From the NCBI GenBank assembly GCA_028023455.1, contig JAQFVV010000275.1, positions 62,001 to 126,000 of the forward strand: a stretch of DNA of 64,000 nt, in the 5' to 3' direction. Below the pieces are notes generated by a model. That model was not told the origin of the DNA. It made no database searches and saw only the letters and a list, made by a program, of their open reading frames with translations. The position numbers were made by a program, and so were the translations under genes. This stretch comes from Epiperipatus broadwayi (lineage: Eukaryota > Onychophora > Udeonychophora > Euonychophora > Peripatidae). This document shows positions 1-12,409 of the stretch, piece after piece. Within the stretch, counting starts at the first letter, position 1, and each line of letters starts with the position of its first letter.

Positions 1-1312
1 TTTAAATATTCTTAATATTAACCTTGATTTTTATATAACGTTTTAAAGTATGTTTTGTTTGTTTCATTACCAGTACATATATTTCAAAAGCAATAATTTT
101 AAAGATAAGCATTAATAAAACATATTTATAATAATGTATAATTCATATATTTTTGTGTTTGTATTTAAATTGGTCATCTTCTATCTATTATATTAAGAAA
201 AAGTAAAAAACAATTTTACTTATTTTTAAAAAAATATATATTAAAGGTTTACTTATTAATGCTTGTAAAAATAAAATATTTTCTTTCTGAATTAATAGTG
301 TATACATAAATTAGAAATTTAGACAACACATACTTTTATACTATTTATAATTGACTCATAATCCAATATTTTAATCGAAAGTACTTCATTCACTTACCAA
401 CTTATATATATATATTATTATTTATTTATTATATATTTTTTATTAATAAATTTTGGGCTTATTTTATTAATTAAATTTGAATCTCATAATTATTTATGGT
501 TTATTAATTACATTATACTTTAATATCACCTTAAGGAATCGCTATATAATTCTATTTTTATATTAAACATTCAGCTTGCCAAAATATTAAATAAACATTT
601 ATATATTATAATAATTTATTATATTATTTAATAATTTCCTCATTTACATTTTATTGGTTACAATGTATAAATAATTGAAAAAGTTAAATATATATACTAT
701 ACTTGTACTTAAAATATTATATTTATTTATTCTAAATTGATAAATAGGCACTCAATGTTATTTGTATTGTTATAATATATACTTTTTATTCATTATTTTA
801 CCAATATATCATAATAGCCACAATTTGATATCTCAATTAAAGTATAAGAAAGTCATTAATTAAATAATGTAGCTATTTTATACTGTTACAAAAGTAGTGC
901 CCAAATGTGAATAGGTTATTTATCTAGTAATATTGGTAAAACAATTATTTTATACATTTCTGTTACAATATATATTATAAAGCATAATTTTTTTGTGATT
1001 AACAACATAATGTATTAAAAATACTTTAAGCAAACAAATGTTTTGGCAAATATGGATATAAAAATATTATATAGCCACTGTGAAGATATATAAAGTTGAA
1101 AAAAATATTTAAATTAACAATCATAGAAAGAAATAGAACATATATAGCTGCAGAAGAAAATGAAAGATTATATTTTTTGTCCAAAAAAAATTGTGTAATG
1201 AAAGGCAAAATTTGTAAACAAAACAAAAACCTTGTTTTTAAATAAAGTGTAATAAAATGGAAAAGTTTGACCATAAAGTTGAATTATAAAAATTAAGAAA
1301 GTATATATATAT
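1..1312. other. AT-rich non-coding flank
   Basis: Very AT-rich sequence with short A/T runs and TA-rich stretches. Open frames here are short and low in complexity. I see no gene, repeat family or RNA in it. It lies downstream of the host gene on the minus strand. Confidence 0.6.
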
Positions 1313-1314
1313 AT

Positions 1315-2746
1315 AGTGAGACGCAATGCTTTGGTATTAGTCCTGCTATGATATATTACTCTGATGACATTTTCATCCTGTAATATTTATTCAAAGTTTA
1401 AGTTAACAATGCCATGACAAACAAAATACTGGCATGAATAATTTATGTCAATGATTAAGATATGTACATGGTGACCTATAAGATTAAAAAAAAAAATCTG
1501 TCCTTGAGATTTTGTGCTATTTATCACTGTCTTTTGTGCTATCACATTATCTGTGCTAACACTGTGATAGTTTGCTGAGATTTATTCAGAGATTTTTTTG
1601 TCTGTGATTTTTAAAACTTTTTCATTTGTGACCTTAGCAATTTTGTAATTTCAGTCATTTTTAAAAATGTGGAAATTACCTGCTTCCGAAGAGGAATGAT
1701 CAATTTCTTTCTGGAATATGGACTTTAGCCAGCAAAAAAATTGTGTGTGACAACAACCATAATATGAAAATGTATATCAATACTTCTGACAAACAATGGG
1801 AGTGTTACTCTACCAATTGCCTCAAAAAGGTAACCACTCATTAGGGAACTTGATTTGAGAGCTCAAAAATTATGTTCATAATTGTGCTATGCTTTGTATA
1901 TAGCTGGTCAAAACAATTGACATCTGTCAAATTGTGTGACAATCAGCTGGAAATAGCTGCCAAAACCATAGTTTATTGGAACAACTACCTACACAAAGTG
2001 TATGTGGAGGTTGTTATGCACAGCGAGATGGAAAACCGGAGTCCAGAGAAGATAGTTGAGATTGATGAAAGCCTCTTTATGAAATGTAAAAGCCAGATTG
2101 GCAGAGTAATTCTACAACAGTAGATATTTGGAGGAATTTGTAAAGAGATGGAGGGATGCTTTATAATTAAAATTAAAGGCAAAACTGTGATTATTCTCAT
2201 GCAAACCACCAAACAAAATGGGGAGTCCATTCTAGAACACATTGCACAGTTCAGTTCTCCACAGTCATTGTTGTCATTTGTAAGTAATTTTTTTCTTTAA
2301 ACAAAAATATGTTTTTCGTTTGAAAATAATTTTTAAAGTATTACCTTAAAGTAATGGTTTACCATTATTTTTTAGATTGAACATTTCAATTTATGACAGC
2401 GCAAAGTGCCGCAGTATGCAGGGAGGAGGGATGTTTTCGGAGATATCAATATCATCCCATAAATACATAACTCATAAGTACTTGTTTATTTAATTTTTTA
2501 ATGTCTTTTTGCATTTTATCTATAATTAATATATGTCCCCAGTATTTTTTTTTCATATTACACATGTTATAACATACTAAGTTTGCAATGTGTTTAAAAT
2601 AAAGCCTCCACAGTATCTGTGGATAAATTTTATCGATTGTTTGTCCATACATTACTTGGAGACATTATCTTCAAGGTCACAAACTTAGAGTAATACATCA
2701 TAGCAGGACTAATACCAATATACCTGAGATGCTTTGATGAGTCTCG
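1315..2746 (+). mobile_element. Merlin DNA transposon relic with terminal inverted repeats
   Basis: The two ends carry matching inverted repeats. The left end near 1331-1365 contains TTGGTATTAGTCCTGCTATG, and the right end near 2693-2720 contains the reverse complement, each followed inwards by a near-identical ATTACTC tract. A short GAGAC-type outer segment is also shared, with a deletion on the left. Between them lies a decayed ISXO2-like (Merlin) transposase on the plus strand. Merlin elements move by cut and paste with a DDE transposase. No clear target-site duplication is visible because the flanks are TA-rich. The element is about 1.4 kb and certainly inactive. Confidence 0.8.
1667..2270 (+). 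pseudogene. Merlin (ISXO2-like) transposase pseudogene
   Basis: The N-terminal part starts near 1667 (MWKLPASEEE) and resembles the Merlin leader, then shows a zinc-ribbon-like stretch with paired cysteines (ECYSTNC) around 1797-1830. The longest clean stretch is 1872-2123. It holds the family pattern of a tryptophan-containing helix (VYWNNYLHKV) and the first catalytic block KIVEIDESLF, so the first DDE aspartate is retained. Past a TAG, the IFGGICKEME and later helices continue to about 2270, where the reading decays. Several stops and at least one frameshift (before about 1765) interrupt it. A complete Merlin transposase would also carry the second aspartate (SD-W) and the glutamate (ERLW) blocks. 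I cannot see either here. Confidence 0.8.
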
Positions 2747-3475
2747 AATTATAATAATATAGCATGGAAAATATCAGTTGACCATTAAAAGGTTAAAATT
2801 ATAGATTTGAGTTCTATTTTAAATCGTATTTTTAAAATGTGCAATCAGATATATATATATAACACACACGTGTAAGAGTGTATAATTTTTTTACTGTAAT
2901 GAAACTTAATGTTATAATTTTACAAAACAATTTTTGTAAAGCAAAATGAACTTTAAAGAGAAAAATGTCTTATCTTTATACAAGTTTATTTTCGGTCTTT
3001 TCAGACAATGCCTGATATAAATAATTACACTAATTTTAAGTATAGAATAACTTATAGTGGGTATTGTTCGAACATCCACAAGGTAATTAATTAAAATTTA
3101 ATTAATCAGATGCTGGATTATCTAGAGTAATGTTTTTTTCTTTTTTAATTAATGCCTGTTTTAGAAGTTTCTGAAAAAAGAACAATGGGACTGAAGTCAT
3201 ATAAAAGCTTCAAAATTTAATATAAATTATTATTCACCTATTTGTTATGAGTGAACAGTTTCAGACTTCGTTATTGAGCATTTCCAGAACTTACTGCTTG
3301 TTGCTAGTCAATTAATCTCCAGAAACCATCAGCAGTTATCCCCAACATCTACTAAGTGGGACACAGCTAGCTAGAAGAAACCATTGTGATCAAATGAACA
3401 GACCAATCATCTCAGTTGTTGTTTTGATAATAATGAGTGGCTAAGGTTTTAATACTATGGTGGACTTTTTTCTTC
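2747..3475. other. AT-rich non-coding
   Basis: No gene or repeat family is recognisable. It separates the Merlin relic from a LINE fragment. Confidence 0.5.
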
Positions 3476-3479
3476 AAAC

Positions 3480-3670
3480 CTCTGTTCCAGCATGATCTAA
3501 GCTAGTGACCTGACTGACCTGATTTTCTTTGCCGATGAAACTACCTCTATACACTGAAGTTCCTCTCCGAACCTTACTTTCAATATATGACAAGCTATCC
3601 GAATAATCTGAAAATTGTACGTACATATGACCTTGAACATTAACCCAAAAGTCTGCAGCACTAGTATGAT
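3480..3670 (+). pseudogene. LINE reverse transcriptase fragment (Jockey/CR1-like)
   Basis: A short plus-strand stretch reads DLTDLIFFADETTS, matching the F/YADDT active-site block of LINE reverse transcriptases with one catalytic aspartate changed to glutamate. In another frame just downstream it reads DKLSE-stop-SE, like the common D-L-D-K-L-S-E-W-S-E motif, and then LNINPKVCS, like the F-N-P-x-K-C motif that follows. The order and spacing are those of Jockey/CR1-type enzymes. Stops and frame changes show an old remnant of about 190 bp. The assignment rests on three short motifs in the right order. Confidence 0.5.
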
Positions 3671-5580
3671 AATATAAAAACTTTATTTACTCAATAAACC
3701 AGGCATGATTAAAATTTATGCCTAGAACTTTTAATTATTAATATAAAGTAACTACTTTTAGAATTATATTAGTTAATACATGAATATTGATGTAATCTAA
3801 TTTTAATGAATTATATTGTATGCTTTCAATTAACTTTTGGATATGGATGAGTTATTAATTATTTTGTTTCATTTATGTCTTTAGTATAAATTATCTTTGT
3901 TTTTATTAATTGTGATTAGTTTGATAGTATCAATTAACTGTAAATTGTTTATGTCATTATCAAGTTACCAATTTTATATTCAGTTGTATAATAATTTTTG
4001 TGAATTAAATGCCACAGACCTACTTACTAATTATTGAAACTGTTATTTGTCTTATTTATTGATTTGCTATAACAATAACTTTCTTGAGGTACTTAGGAGC
4101 TTACATGCATTATTCTTTATCTATGTAAAGAATCTCATTTCTATCTGCGTTGCTGATTTAAAATTTTCTCACTCATTACAATATCATAAAATATTTGAGC
4201 TTTAACCATTAGATATTATTTGTGTGGTATTTATTTTTTTAGAATGGGCTCAGTTAAACACCAGTTTGTTGAAGCTTTGGTATAGCTTACATGGCCTGAT
4301 AGTCCCATATCACCATATTCAATTAGTGAACATACAGAGCCACTAGCAGTAATGTCTACAATAAATATGTCATTAATAAGCACATATTTAAGGTTACTTA
4401 TCGCCGCCCGTATGGCCTGAATTATTATCCTTGATACGAACTTCAAAGTTGAATCTCCAATATTTCTTCAATTTTATCTTTTCTTTTTATGGTCAAATAA
4501 TTTTATGGTAATTTGTTATGCACTCTAGTTAATTTTTGTAGCATAAGTTTGAAATCCATCATAATTATTTTAATACTTTAGAAAAAAGATAATTATTAAA
4601 GATTTTAGCACATGATTATGTTAAGATACAGCTCTTTAGCTGATGTAATCAAGAATAAACTCATTACATTAGTGATTTATATAAAACCAACGATAGAAGA
4701 AGTTAATTAATTTCAAATTCATGTGTTTATGATTTTACCAATTTATTTTTATCTTTTATTTTAATAATTAATAAATGTATTATATTTATTTAAATTTGCC
4801 TAGTGTTTGATGTCTGTTATCTACCAATCAGTTGTTTATTAGTTGAGAATCTCCTGTTCTGAGTTGAGCTAGTAAATTAAAATAGTGTAATCGCACATCG
4901 TTCACATATATTCTGACCTCCAAATAAATTTTCCAGGCTATATAGAGGTGGTGGTGCCTTCAAGGGCTGTAGTGACTGGTACAATATATTAAATAAAATA
5001 AAACTTATTTCAAATTTAAAAAATAATATATTCATGTGAAAAAATATTGAAATGAGATTACTTTGTCAACAATAGATGTGAAAAAAATTATAAATCTATA
5101 CAATAATAACATATAGTTCTATGATACTGATTTTAGAACAAAAAAAAAAAAGCAGATGATGAATGCCATAATACATATATATATTATGGATTGAAAGTTG
5201 ACTGTATTAGATTCTAAATTCAATAATTCCACAAAAATGTATTACATTTCTAAATATTTGATAGAATCATCATCACTAATAACTTAAGGAGCAGAATAAA
5301 AAATACCATATCCATCTAATACAAACAACATTTATAAAAATGACTACAATACTATCTTAACATAAAAACACATGTTTAAAATTATAAAATCTTCAGGTAG
5401 TTTTCTATTCTATTGTGTCAGTCATTTGATGGTGTTGATGCTAATCAAAAACACATACATATTACGATTCCGGGCCAGGTCTGTGATTCTATATAAATAT
5501 CGGGTTTAGTTTTGCAATAGGAAATTATAGTAACTAATAGTAAATAATATTACTATTTAAAAAACAAAATTTAGAAATTC
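3671..5580. other. AT-rich non-coding
   Basis: Nothing confidently recognisable. A patch near 4230-4446 is slightly less AT-rich and open on the minus strand for 71 codons, but I do not recognise the peptide and see no splice or promoter context. Confidence 0.45.
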
Positions 5581-5584
5581 ACAT

Positions 5585-6605
5585 TAAATTTAAAAATGAT
5601 ACCCGAATAATTTACGTTTTTGGACAGTAATTAATCATAAAATGGGTTGTTTTTGTTTGTGTGTATCTATAAAAAGTTATGGTATTTTTTTTAATAGAAA
5701 ATAATACACCATTATACATTTTTCAATTTACACAAAATTTGTACATTCATGCTAAATTTAAAAATGATACCCCACTAATTGTTTTTGTTAGTGGGTATAT
5801 ATAAAAAGTACCATTATTTAAATACTACATTTAAAAATGATACCCGCCTAATTTTCTTTTTTTTTTGGACAGTAATTAATCAGAAAGTAGATTGTTTTTG
5901 TTAGTGTGTAGATATCAAAAGTAATATTATTTAAATACTAAATTTAAAAATGATACCCAAATAATTTTTTTTGGTATTGACAGTTATTAATCAGAAAGTG
6001 GGTTTTATTTTCTTTGTGTGTGTATATATATAAAGTTACAGTCTTTTTTTAATAGAAAATAATATGTAATTCTACATTATTCAATTTACCCACAACATTT
6101 AAAAATTTACACTAAATTTAAAAATGATACCCAATTAATTTGCTTTTTTTTGAACAGTAATTAATCAGAAAGTGGGTTCTTCAATTTAAAAATGACACCC
6201 GACTAATTTGCTTTTTTTTTTGAAAGTAATGAATCAGAAAGTGGGTTCTTTTTGTTAGTGGGTATATATAAAAAGTACAGTTATTTAAATACTAAATTTA
6301 AAAATGGTACCTGACTAATTTGTGTTTTTTTGGAGAGTAATTAATCAGAAAGTGGTTTTTTTTGTTATTGTGTACATATAAAAAGTACCATAATTCAATA
6401 CTAAATTTAAAAATCAAACTCGACTAATTTGCTTTTTTTTGACAGTAATTAATCAAAAACTGGTTGTTTTTGTGAGTGTGTAGATATAAAAACTAATCTT
6501 ATTTAAATAGTAAATGTAAAAATAATACCCGACTAATTTTCTTTGTTGACAGTAATTAATAATAAGACACTGGATTGTTTTTGTTTGTGTGTATATATAA
6601 AAAGT
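5585..6605. repeat. Tandem repeat (minisatellite), unit about 108 bp
   Basis: At least nine copies of a core AAATTTAAAAATGATACC (starting near 5587, 5757, 5830, 5943, 6116, 6184, 6297, 6404 and 6513) alternate with CAGTAATTAATCAGAAAGTG and a GTGTATATATAAAAAGTA block. Spacing in the later copies is 107-110 bp. Earlier spacings near 70 and 170 bp imply partial deletions. Copies differ by substitutions and T-run length. No coding potential. Confidence 0.85.
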
Positions 6606-7130
6606 AATTTGTCATGGACGAATTCTCGCGAAAATGTTACTTTTCGCATGATTGTCGAAATACTGCTCTGCCGACTCTTAAAAGCAATTTTTGAGAGTTA
6701 CACATTCATAATGGAACCTTCACAACATTGTTAACAAAGTTACAATGTAACAGTATCTTAGAGTACTTGAAAAAAAATACCTTTGTAATGAAATTTTAAA
6801 CAATTACGACAGGCTAAAATCCACACAGCCTCACACGAAAGTATAGAGAAAATAGACATTCTAGCATTACGATAAAGTTAATAACACAGCCAATAAAGGC
6901 ATTTGTCTGTGCTTTTAGCATAGAAAAAAGCCAGAGTGGCTAGCCGATGGAAACTCTTTCTGTGTTTTATCATACAAAGAAGCCTCTTAGGTTGGCTGAG
7001 GCCGCCGCGAGGACTCTTTCTGTGTTTTATAGGAGAAAGGAGCCTCTTAGGTTGGGTGAGGCTGCTGAAACGGTATATTTCTAGGAGTTGATCTAGAAAT
7101 AGCGCCATCATGCGGCTGACACGATAGAAT
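6606..7130. repeat. Less AT-rich patch with 60-bp tandem units
   Basis: This patch is clearly less AT-rich than its surroundings. Two consecutive 60-bp units (6951-7010 and 7011-7070) share ACTCTTTCTGTGTTTTAT and AGCCTCTTAGGTTGG, and a third degenerate unit precedes them from about 6910. The end (about 7066-7125) resembles a stretch at 58150-58205: both have a GGCYGCTRAAACGRTATATT tract followed by a GCCATCA motif. It is probably part of a repeat family, but I cannot name it. The minus-strand open frame across it is an artefact of the tandem unit. Confidence 0.55.
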
Positions 7131-7706
7131 AGAAAACAACTAATCTTCATAAATATATACGTGGATGTAAATATATGTGTGTATTTGCATAATGACTTAT
7201 AATTTTGTTTATGACATAAAAGTAGTCGTTTTATATGCATTCTATTTTTCCTAAAGCTTTTATAGTCCTATTTTCAATATATCTTCAATGATAAAAATGA
7301 AGTAAAAAAAAAAGAAGTTGCATCTCTGCATTGCACAATTTTCAAACTAAATTCTGATTTGAAAAATTACTTATTTTAACCTCTTTTCTGGGAAAGCAGC
7401 CATATTGAATATTAAAAAATTATGTTAAGCCACAAATTTTATCATAACTTAAGTTTGTATTATTCAAAAATGACATAATATATATTGTTTGAAATATAAA
7501 ACACCAAAGAATGTAATTAAGCTGAAAAAAATATAATAATTGATATTCAAAGTAATAAAAAAAAAGAAAAAAAGTTAATATTTCTAATAATTATTTTCAT
7601 ATTATTTCATAAATTCAAAATTATCAAGCACAAATGTTAAAAGTATAATTTTGTTAGTAGGATCCACCATAAAATTTCTAAAAAACTGGTATATAATAAC
7701 CTTTAC

Positions 7707-7835
7707 CTAAGGTAATCCATCACTTGAAAACTTCGTAGAATAAAGACATTAGTATCTTTCATTTTTCCTAGTAGCCCTTCAAAATGTTTTTCCATACAGG
7801 GGTTTGCAATGAATATGTCATCCCTAATAACATCA
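7707..7835 (-). other. Exon-like open stretch, unrecognised
   Basis: A 129-nt minus-strand segment is open in one frame and lies between an AG (at 7836-7837) and a GTAAAG donor-like site (7701-7706). The peptide begins DVIRDDIFIANPCMEKHFEG and ends SFQVMDYL. It has a mixed, protein-like composition unlike the surrounding AT-rich filler. I do not recognise it. Alternatives are an exon of a neighbouring gene, a decayed exon, or a transposon fragment. No convincing upstream exon with a matching phase was found. Confidence 0.3.
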
Positions 7836-10800
7836 CTATTAACAAGTAGTTAATATTGATAAATAATTAGTATAATTTGAATATTATAATAAAGAACTTC
7901 AATAAAGTTTGTAATTTATTAAAAATTACTACTAAAATAGTCACTATATACAAAATAAAATAAAAAGTGAATGAAATACTAAATTCATTATAGAGTTAAG
8001 CTTGAGGTGCATAAATTAGTAGTTTAGAGTGAGCAATGTAGTATTATTTATCATATCTTTGTAGGTTTTGAGGGCTCATATTGCTTCATACTACTATAAC
8101 CATAAATTTAGTAATAGCTTCAACTGCCACTTCTCTTTGCATTTGATATGCAGCTTTGAAACTTACATTGCAGTAGTCTATAATCAGCCTAAGTTTATAT
8201 ACTGTCAAAATCTTTACTATTAGCATTTGTATATTTTTATTATTATTAAAATGCAGACAAGACATTATAAAAAAAAAAATCTATGTTTATCTTTGTCTCA
8301 TATCACAAGTCCAGATATCAGTTAATTCATATACAGGATATCTGAATCCAAGTCCACATCATACCAAAAAATGCAGATAATTCATGATATAAATTTACAC
8401 AATCATGAGCTATTTTTTTGATCAATGTATATGTTAGTTTCAATAATAATTTTTTTGTATATTTTTTATCAAATATAAATTCAAATAATAATTAAAAAAT
8501 ATATAAAATTAAATACTTACCATCTTCTCCCATTAATGTTCATTCAACTAAGCACATAGATAAAATCTTGCATTTTTCCGATATAAATTTCAGGGCAACT
8601 CCCATTTCATTAAAAATAAAAAAACTGAGAGAAAGACAAAAAAATTCAATTTACTTAATCACAAAAAATATTATAAAATTTTTAATTTTTATCATAGAAA
8701 AATGAAACTTACCTTTTCTGAAACTAGAAAGAAAGGTGGAAACAAAGATGTGAAAAGTGCATGTATAGACTGTGTAAATTTCCTGTAATTTTAAACTGAA
8801 ACTGGATGTTGTAAATTTGAAAATTCAAGACTGCATTGTGTGAGCGCGACTAATCATCAAAAATGAATTAAATTAAATTACACAATCCTTCCCAAAATTT
8901 TGTGATATTGTCTTCCAAAGAGAAAACAGACATTAAGAGCCCTATGATCATGATTGTGTTATTTTTTAAATCAACAGTAGATTTAGCTTTAATCTTTTAA
9001 TGCCATCAAAAAACTTGTTTTTTTTTTTTTTAATCAATTCAATTATCAACAATAGAAAGTAATTGTTCTGTATAACAATATTATTATTATAGTAAAATTA
9101 CAATATTATTCCTGATGAAAATTAAAAGATAACTGTTATCACATAGAAATCATTTTCTATTTAATTATCAGATTATTAATTCAGATAACCGCATGTTTTA
9201 TATACAAGACATATGGAATTAAAATAGTTGGCTCATTGCTAACAAACTATGTTAAACATTATGATCAAGTGAAGTTTAAAGCAAAAATCAAGTTTAAAAA
9301 TATATTGCAAGAATAAAAAGTGATAATGTAATATTACATAAAAGTTAAAATTATAATAGATATACATGTTTTTAATTTCCAAAATAAGCTTTCAGTTTAT
9401 ATTCATTCATTTAAAAATTGTATATTACTTTAGAATTTAACTACATATTTTTAATTATATATATATAACTAAATTGGAAACTTGAAGAATCTAAGCTGCT
9501 TTAAAATAGTAATAATAATAAAAAGATTTACCGAAGTTAACAAATGGAATAAAAACACTTTAAAAATATACTTTAATTAAAATATATTCTTATGGCACTT
9601 TAAATGCAAAAAAAATTATTTTAATTGTGTTATATATATATATATATAATAAAACAAAACTGGAATTAGGCTTATAAAATTTACTGCATCAATATTATTT
9701 ATATAAATATAAAGCAGTGGTTTAAGTCATGTCCACCATTCTCAATAAAATATTAAAAATCAGCTTGCAGCATGAGCTAACTAAAATATAATATTTATAT
9801 ATTTAATATTAATATGGTAAATTTTAGAAGAATAGTTCCAGCTTTTTATTATTACATACAGTATTTGACATTCTATATATGTATATTGTTTTAAGATATT
9901 ATAACCAAGTGATATAACATTCTTCACACACATATTACTTGCAATATGTCCAAAACATATTTCTGTATGTTTATCCTTTTTTACCATTATTAATAGTCTT
10001 ACAAATAATATGATAAAGTTTACATTATAATTACATATGCATATGTTATGACAAATATAAAATTATTCAAAATATTTTTTCCCAATTATGAGAGGAGAAA
10101 AAAGAAGTAAAACTTTATACTTTTGAACTATAGCATTTGCTTTTTTGATTTAGAACAATTTTTTTTTTTTGCTGTAAAATAAACATTATATAAACAAAGT
10201 TCTATGATAACTTAGACAATAATATACAATACTCAATTAAAAAAGTACATAAGCATATGTATATAAGCATTTCAAATGTAACAAAAGATATGAATGATAT
10301 TCATTTATAAGAACCTCCTGAGATTTTCATCACATCAAAAAGAATACTGTATTTGGAATAATTTGATTCCTACTGACAAGATATTAAGTAACAAAAAAAT
10401 AAAATCAAAACTTTAAAATTATTATTCCTGCTTGATTCCTAGTAATCTTTTTCTTAGAGATCCTACTATATGTTACAATTTAAATATTACATTTGTAGAA
10501 GTATTACAAAGTACTTTTATTAGCATTAAAAAAAAACAAAACTTGTTTTTCTAATATTTTTCAAAAAAATTATTTAATTTAAGCAAATCCAAAACAAAAC
10601 AAAGAGAGTTTTTATGACTATGTGAACAAGCACAGAATTTGCTTAACTTATTATGATAATAAGATGAATTTGAAACCAAAAATTTTTGAAAGTAATTATT
10701 ATAATGGTCTTTAAAACTATTCATTATGAAAAATGTGATGACCATAATTATTTATTAAATATAAATTTTAAACTTATATCAAATAAGATTTTATATATTG

Positions 10801-10925
10801 GTTTATTAAATAATTTGAAAAAAGATTGCAATATTTGATAAAACATTTGTGATGTTCTTACCCTTAAAAATATATATATATTTACATATACACATACACT
10901 TATATAAATCCCAAACTTCTAATAA
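7836..10925. other. AT-rich non-coding with weak exon-like segments
   Basis: Mostly AT-rich filler. Two minus-strand segments have both an AG acceptor and a GTAAGT-type donor: 8713-8782 (70 nt, open, contains SIHALFTSLFPPFFLVSEK) and 8521-8624 (contains EMGVALKFISEKCKIL and then an in-frame stop). A third open patch near 8090-8180 reads SFKAAYQMQREVAVEAITKF. Their phases do not join cleanly, so I do not call a gene. The remaining sequence shows no features. Confidence 0.35.
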
Positions 10926-10931
10926 TTTATT
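10926..10931 (-). promoter_or_regulatory. Candidate polyadenylation signal of the Pirin gene
   Basis: TTTATT on the plus strand reads AATAAA on the minus strand, 67 bases past the Pirin stop codon. It is the first canonical hexamer I see after the stop. Such hexamers are frequent by chance in AT-rich DNA. Confidence 0.45.
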
Positions 10932-10997
10932 ATCGAAAAATATGAAAGGCTACTCTGATATAATGAGGTTGTCATACTTTAATCTCAATCAAATAGA

Positions 10998-11116
10998 TTA
11001 CTTCTGAAAGCCTCTTTTAGATTTCCAATTTTCTCTGTTATCAAACCCATTTTTGCTTGAATAGTAATCTTCAAAAGCCTCCTTTATCTCTTCATCAGAA
11101 TTCATAACAAATACTC
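10998..11116 (-). CDS. PIR: Pirin homologue, last coding exon
   Basis: Pirin is an iron-binding double-cupin protein, a nuclear transcription cofactor in mammals, and related proteins have quercetinase activity. This exon follows a ttcag acceptor (11117-11119 on the minus strand). It contributes the last two bases of a glycine codon and then GVFVMNSDEEIKEAFEDYY, SSKNGF and NWKSK, ending in TAA at 10998-11000. This closely follows the Pirin C-terminus, which in the human protein has FVMNTNEEI, KNGFERAKTW and a final KSK. Phase 1 fits the preceding exon. The segment is the closing helix and tail of the C-terminal cupin. The protein ends about two residues later than the human one. Frame, splice sites and motif order agree, so I am confident of the family. 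Confidence 0.92.
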
Positions 11117-11713
11117 CTGAATTGTTAAATAAAGACAAAAAAGTTAAAAAGTATATGAAAGTGAAATAAGTAATATAATAAAAGACAAATGTAAAAAAAA
11201 TAAGCACATTGCAAAAAAAGAAACGTTTCTTATTAATTAAAAGTTTAAAATTTAAGACTTTTTATTAATTTGTGCAAAAATTCAAAATTAGTGCAAATTT
11301 TACATAAAATTTTTATCATAAACAATATATTTGATATATGTTAATGATGTAGTTTCATTTTTGGCGAGGAAAGTGCCATGCTCCTATTTTTATTAAATTC
11401 ATTAGCAATTAATAAAGATGTTTTATTACATTAACATTTAAGAGATCATATTTAAAATGGAATCATCAGGATATGGGTTTGTGAACATTATACCTGCTCA
11501 AAATAAATAAAACATCGTATTAATTACTAACAGCATTACTGACTAGTAAATGTTATTATGCGACACCATTAACAAATTTTATTTGTGTTAAGATTATATT
11601 TTTGAATAATAGTAAACTTCCTTTCCCAAAATAAACCAAATGGGTTCTTAACTCTTGAAAATTTGAGACTAAATAATTAAAAATATATACTTATGGAGAA
11701 GTATCATACCATT

Positions 11714-11870
11714 TACAATTTCCTTAAACCTTTAACAATACTATTTTTTATAAGAGAACTTTATTCTAACAGTTTCAACTGTCCTGCAGTCATCATCAGT
11801 TACAATATCCAAATATATAATTATACAATTAATACATTTTATACACATTCATATACATAATTAAATACAA
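11714..11870 (+). repeat. Left terminal inverted repeat of the long-arm Merlin
   Basis: Near-complete inverse of 16174-16330, with scattered substitutions. It includes, on the minus strand, a CTGATGA / short stem / GAAAC arrangement also present at the other end. Confidence 0.85.
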
Positions 11871-12409
11871 AAATAAAATGATACTGTTCCATGCACTGTA
11901 CTGTGCCGCTAGGTGATGCTGTAGTACACATCAAGAACCATACAAGTGATAAATTTCCATAGGAGAAATCACTGTAAAATACAAATTACAAAAACAAAAA
12001 TTGGTAAAAATACATAAAACAACCCTCCCTGCATGAAGAAATGACTGGAAAATACAAATTAGAAAAACAGAAATCGATCGATGAAATACATAAAACACAA
12101 TACCCCTCCCCTCCACTGCATGAAGAAATTGCTATAAAATACAAATTACAAAAACAGATATCGATGAAATATATAAACCCCCCCCCCACATGAAGAAGTC
12201 GCTTAAAAAGTAAGTAAAATACAAATTTATAAATCACAAAGAAAAAATGTGGATTGCATCATATTAAAAGTTGCAAAATGAAATGTGGTGTGATATATTC
12301 ATAACATCCAAAAAACCCAAGTACAACACACACAAAAACCCCCCACAAATACTTATAAAAAAAATACAAAAGATAGACATAGTGGGCAGCCCACTTAACT
12401 AATAACAGC

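Noticed and set aside
1026-1274. 82-codon open frame on the minus strand
   Set aside because: Low-complexity F/I/L/Y composition from AT-rich DNA, with no splice, promoter or homology support. Similar frames at 9781-9987, 10551-10745 and 17596-17838 were rejected for the same reason.
5585-6605. CRISPR array
   Set aside because: Units are long, imperfect and contiguous without unique spacers, in a eukaryotic context with no cas genes.
6878-7240. 120-codon minus-strand open frame with a repeated KRLL-IKHRKS motif
   Set aside because: The repetition comes from the underlying 60-bp tandem DNA repeat, and the frame does not match any protein family I know.
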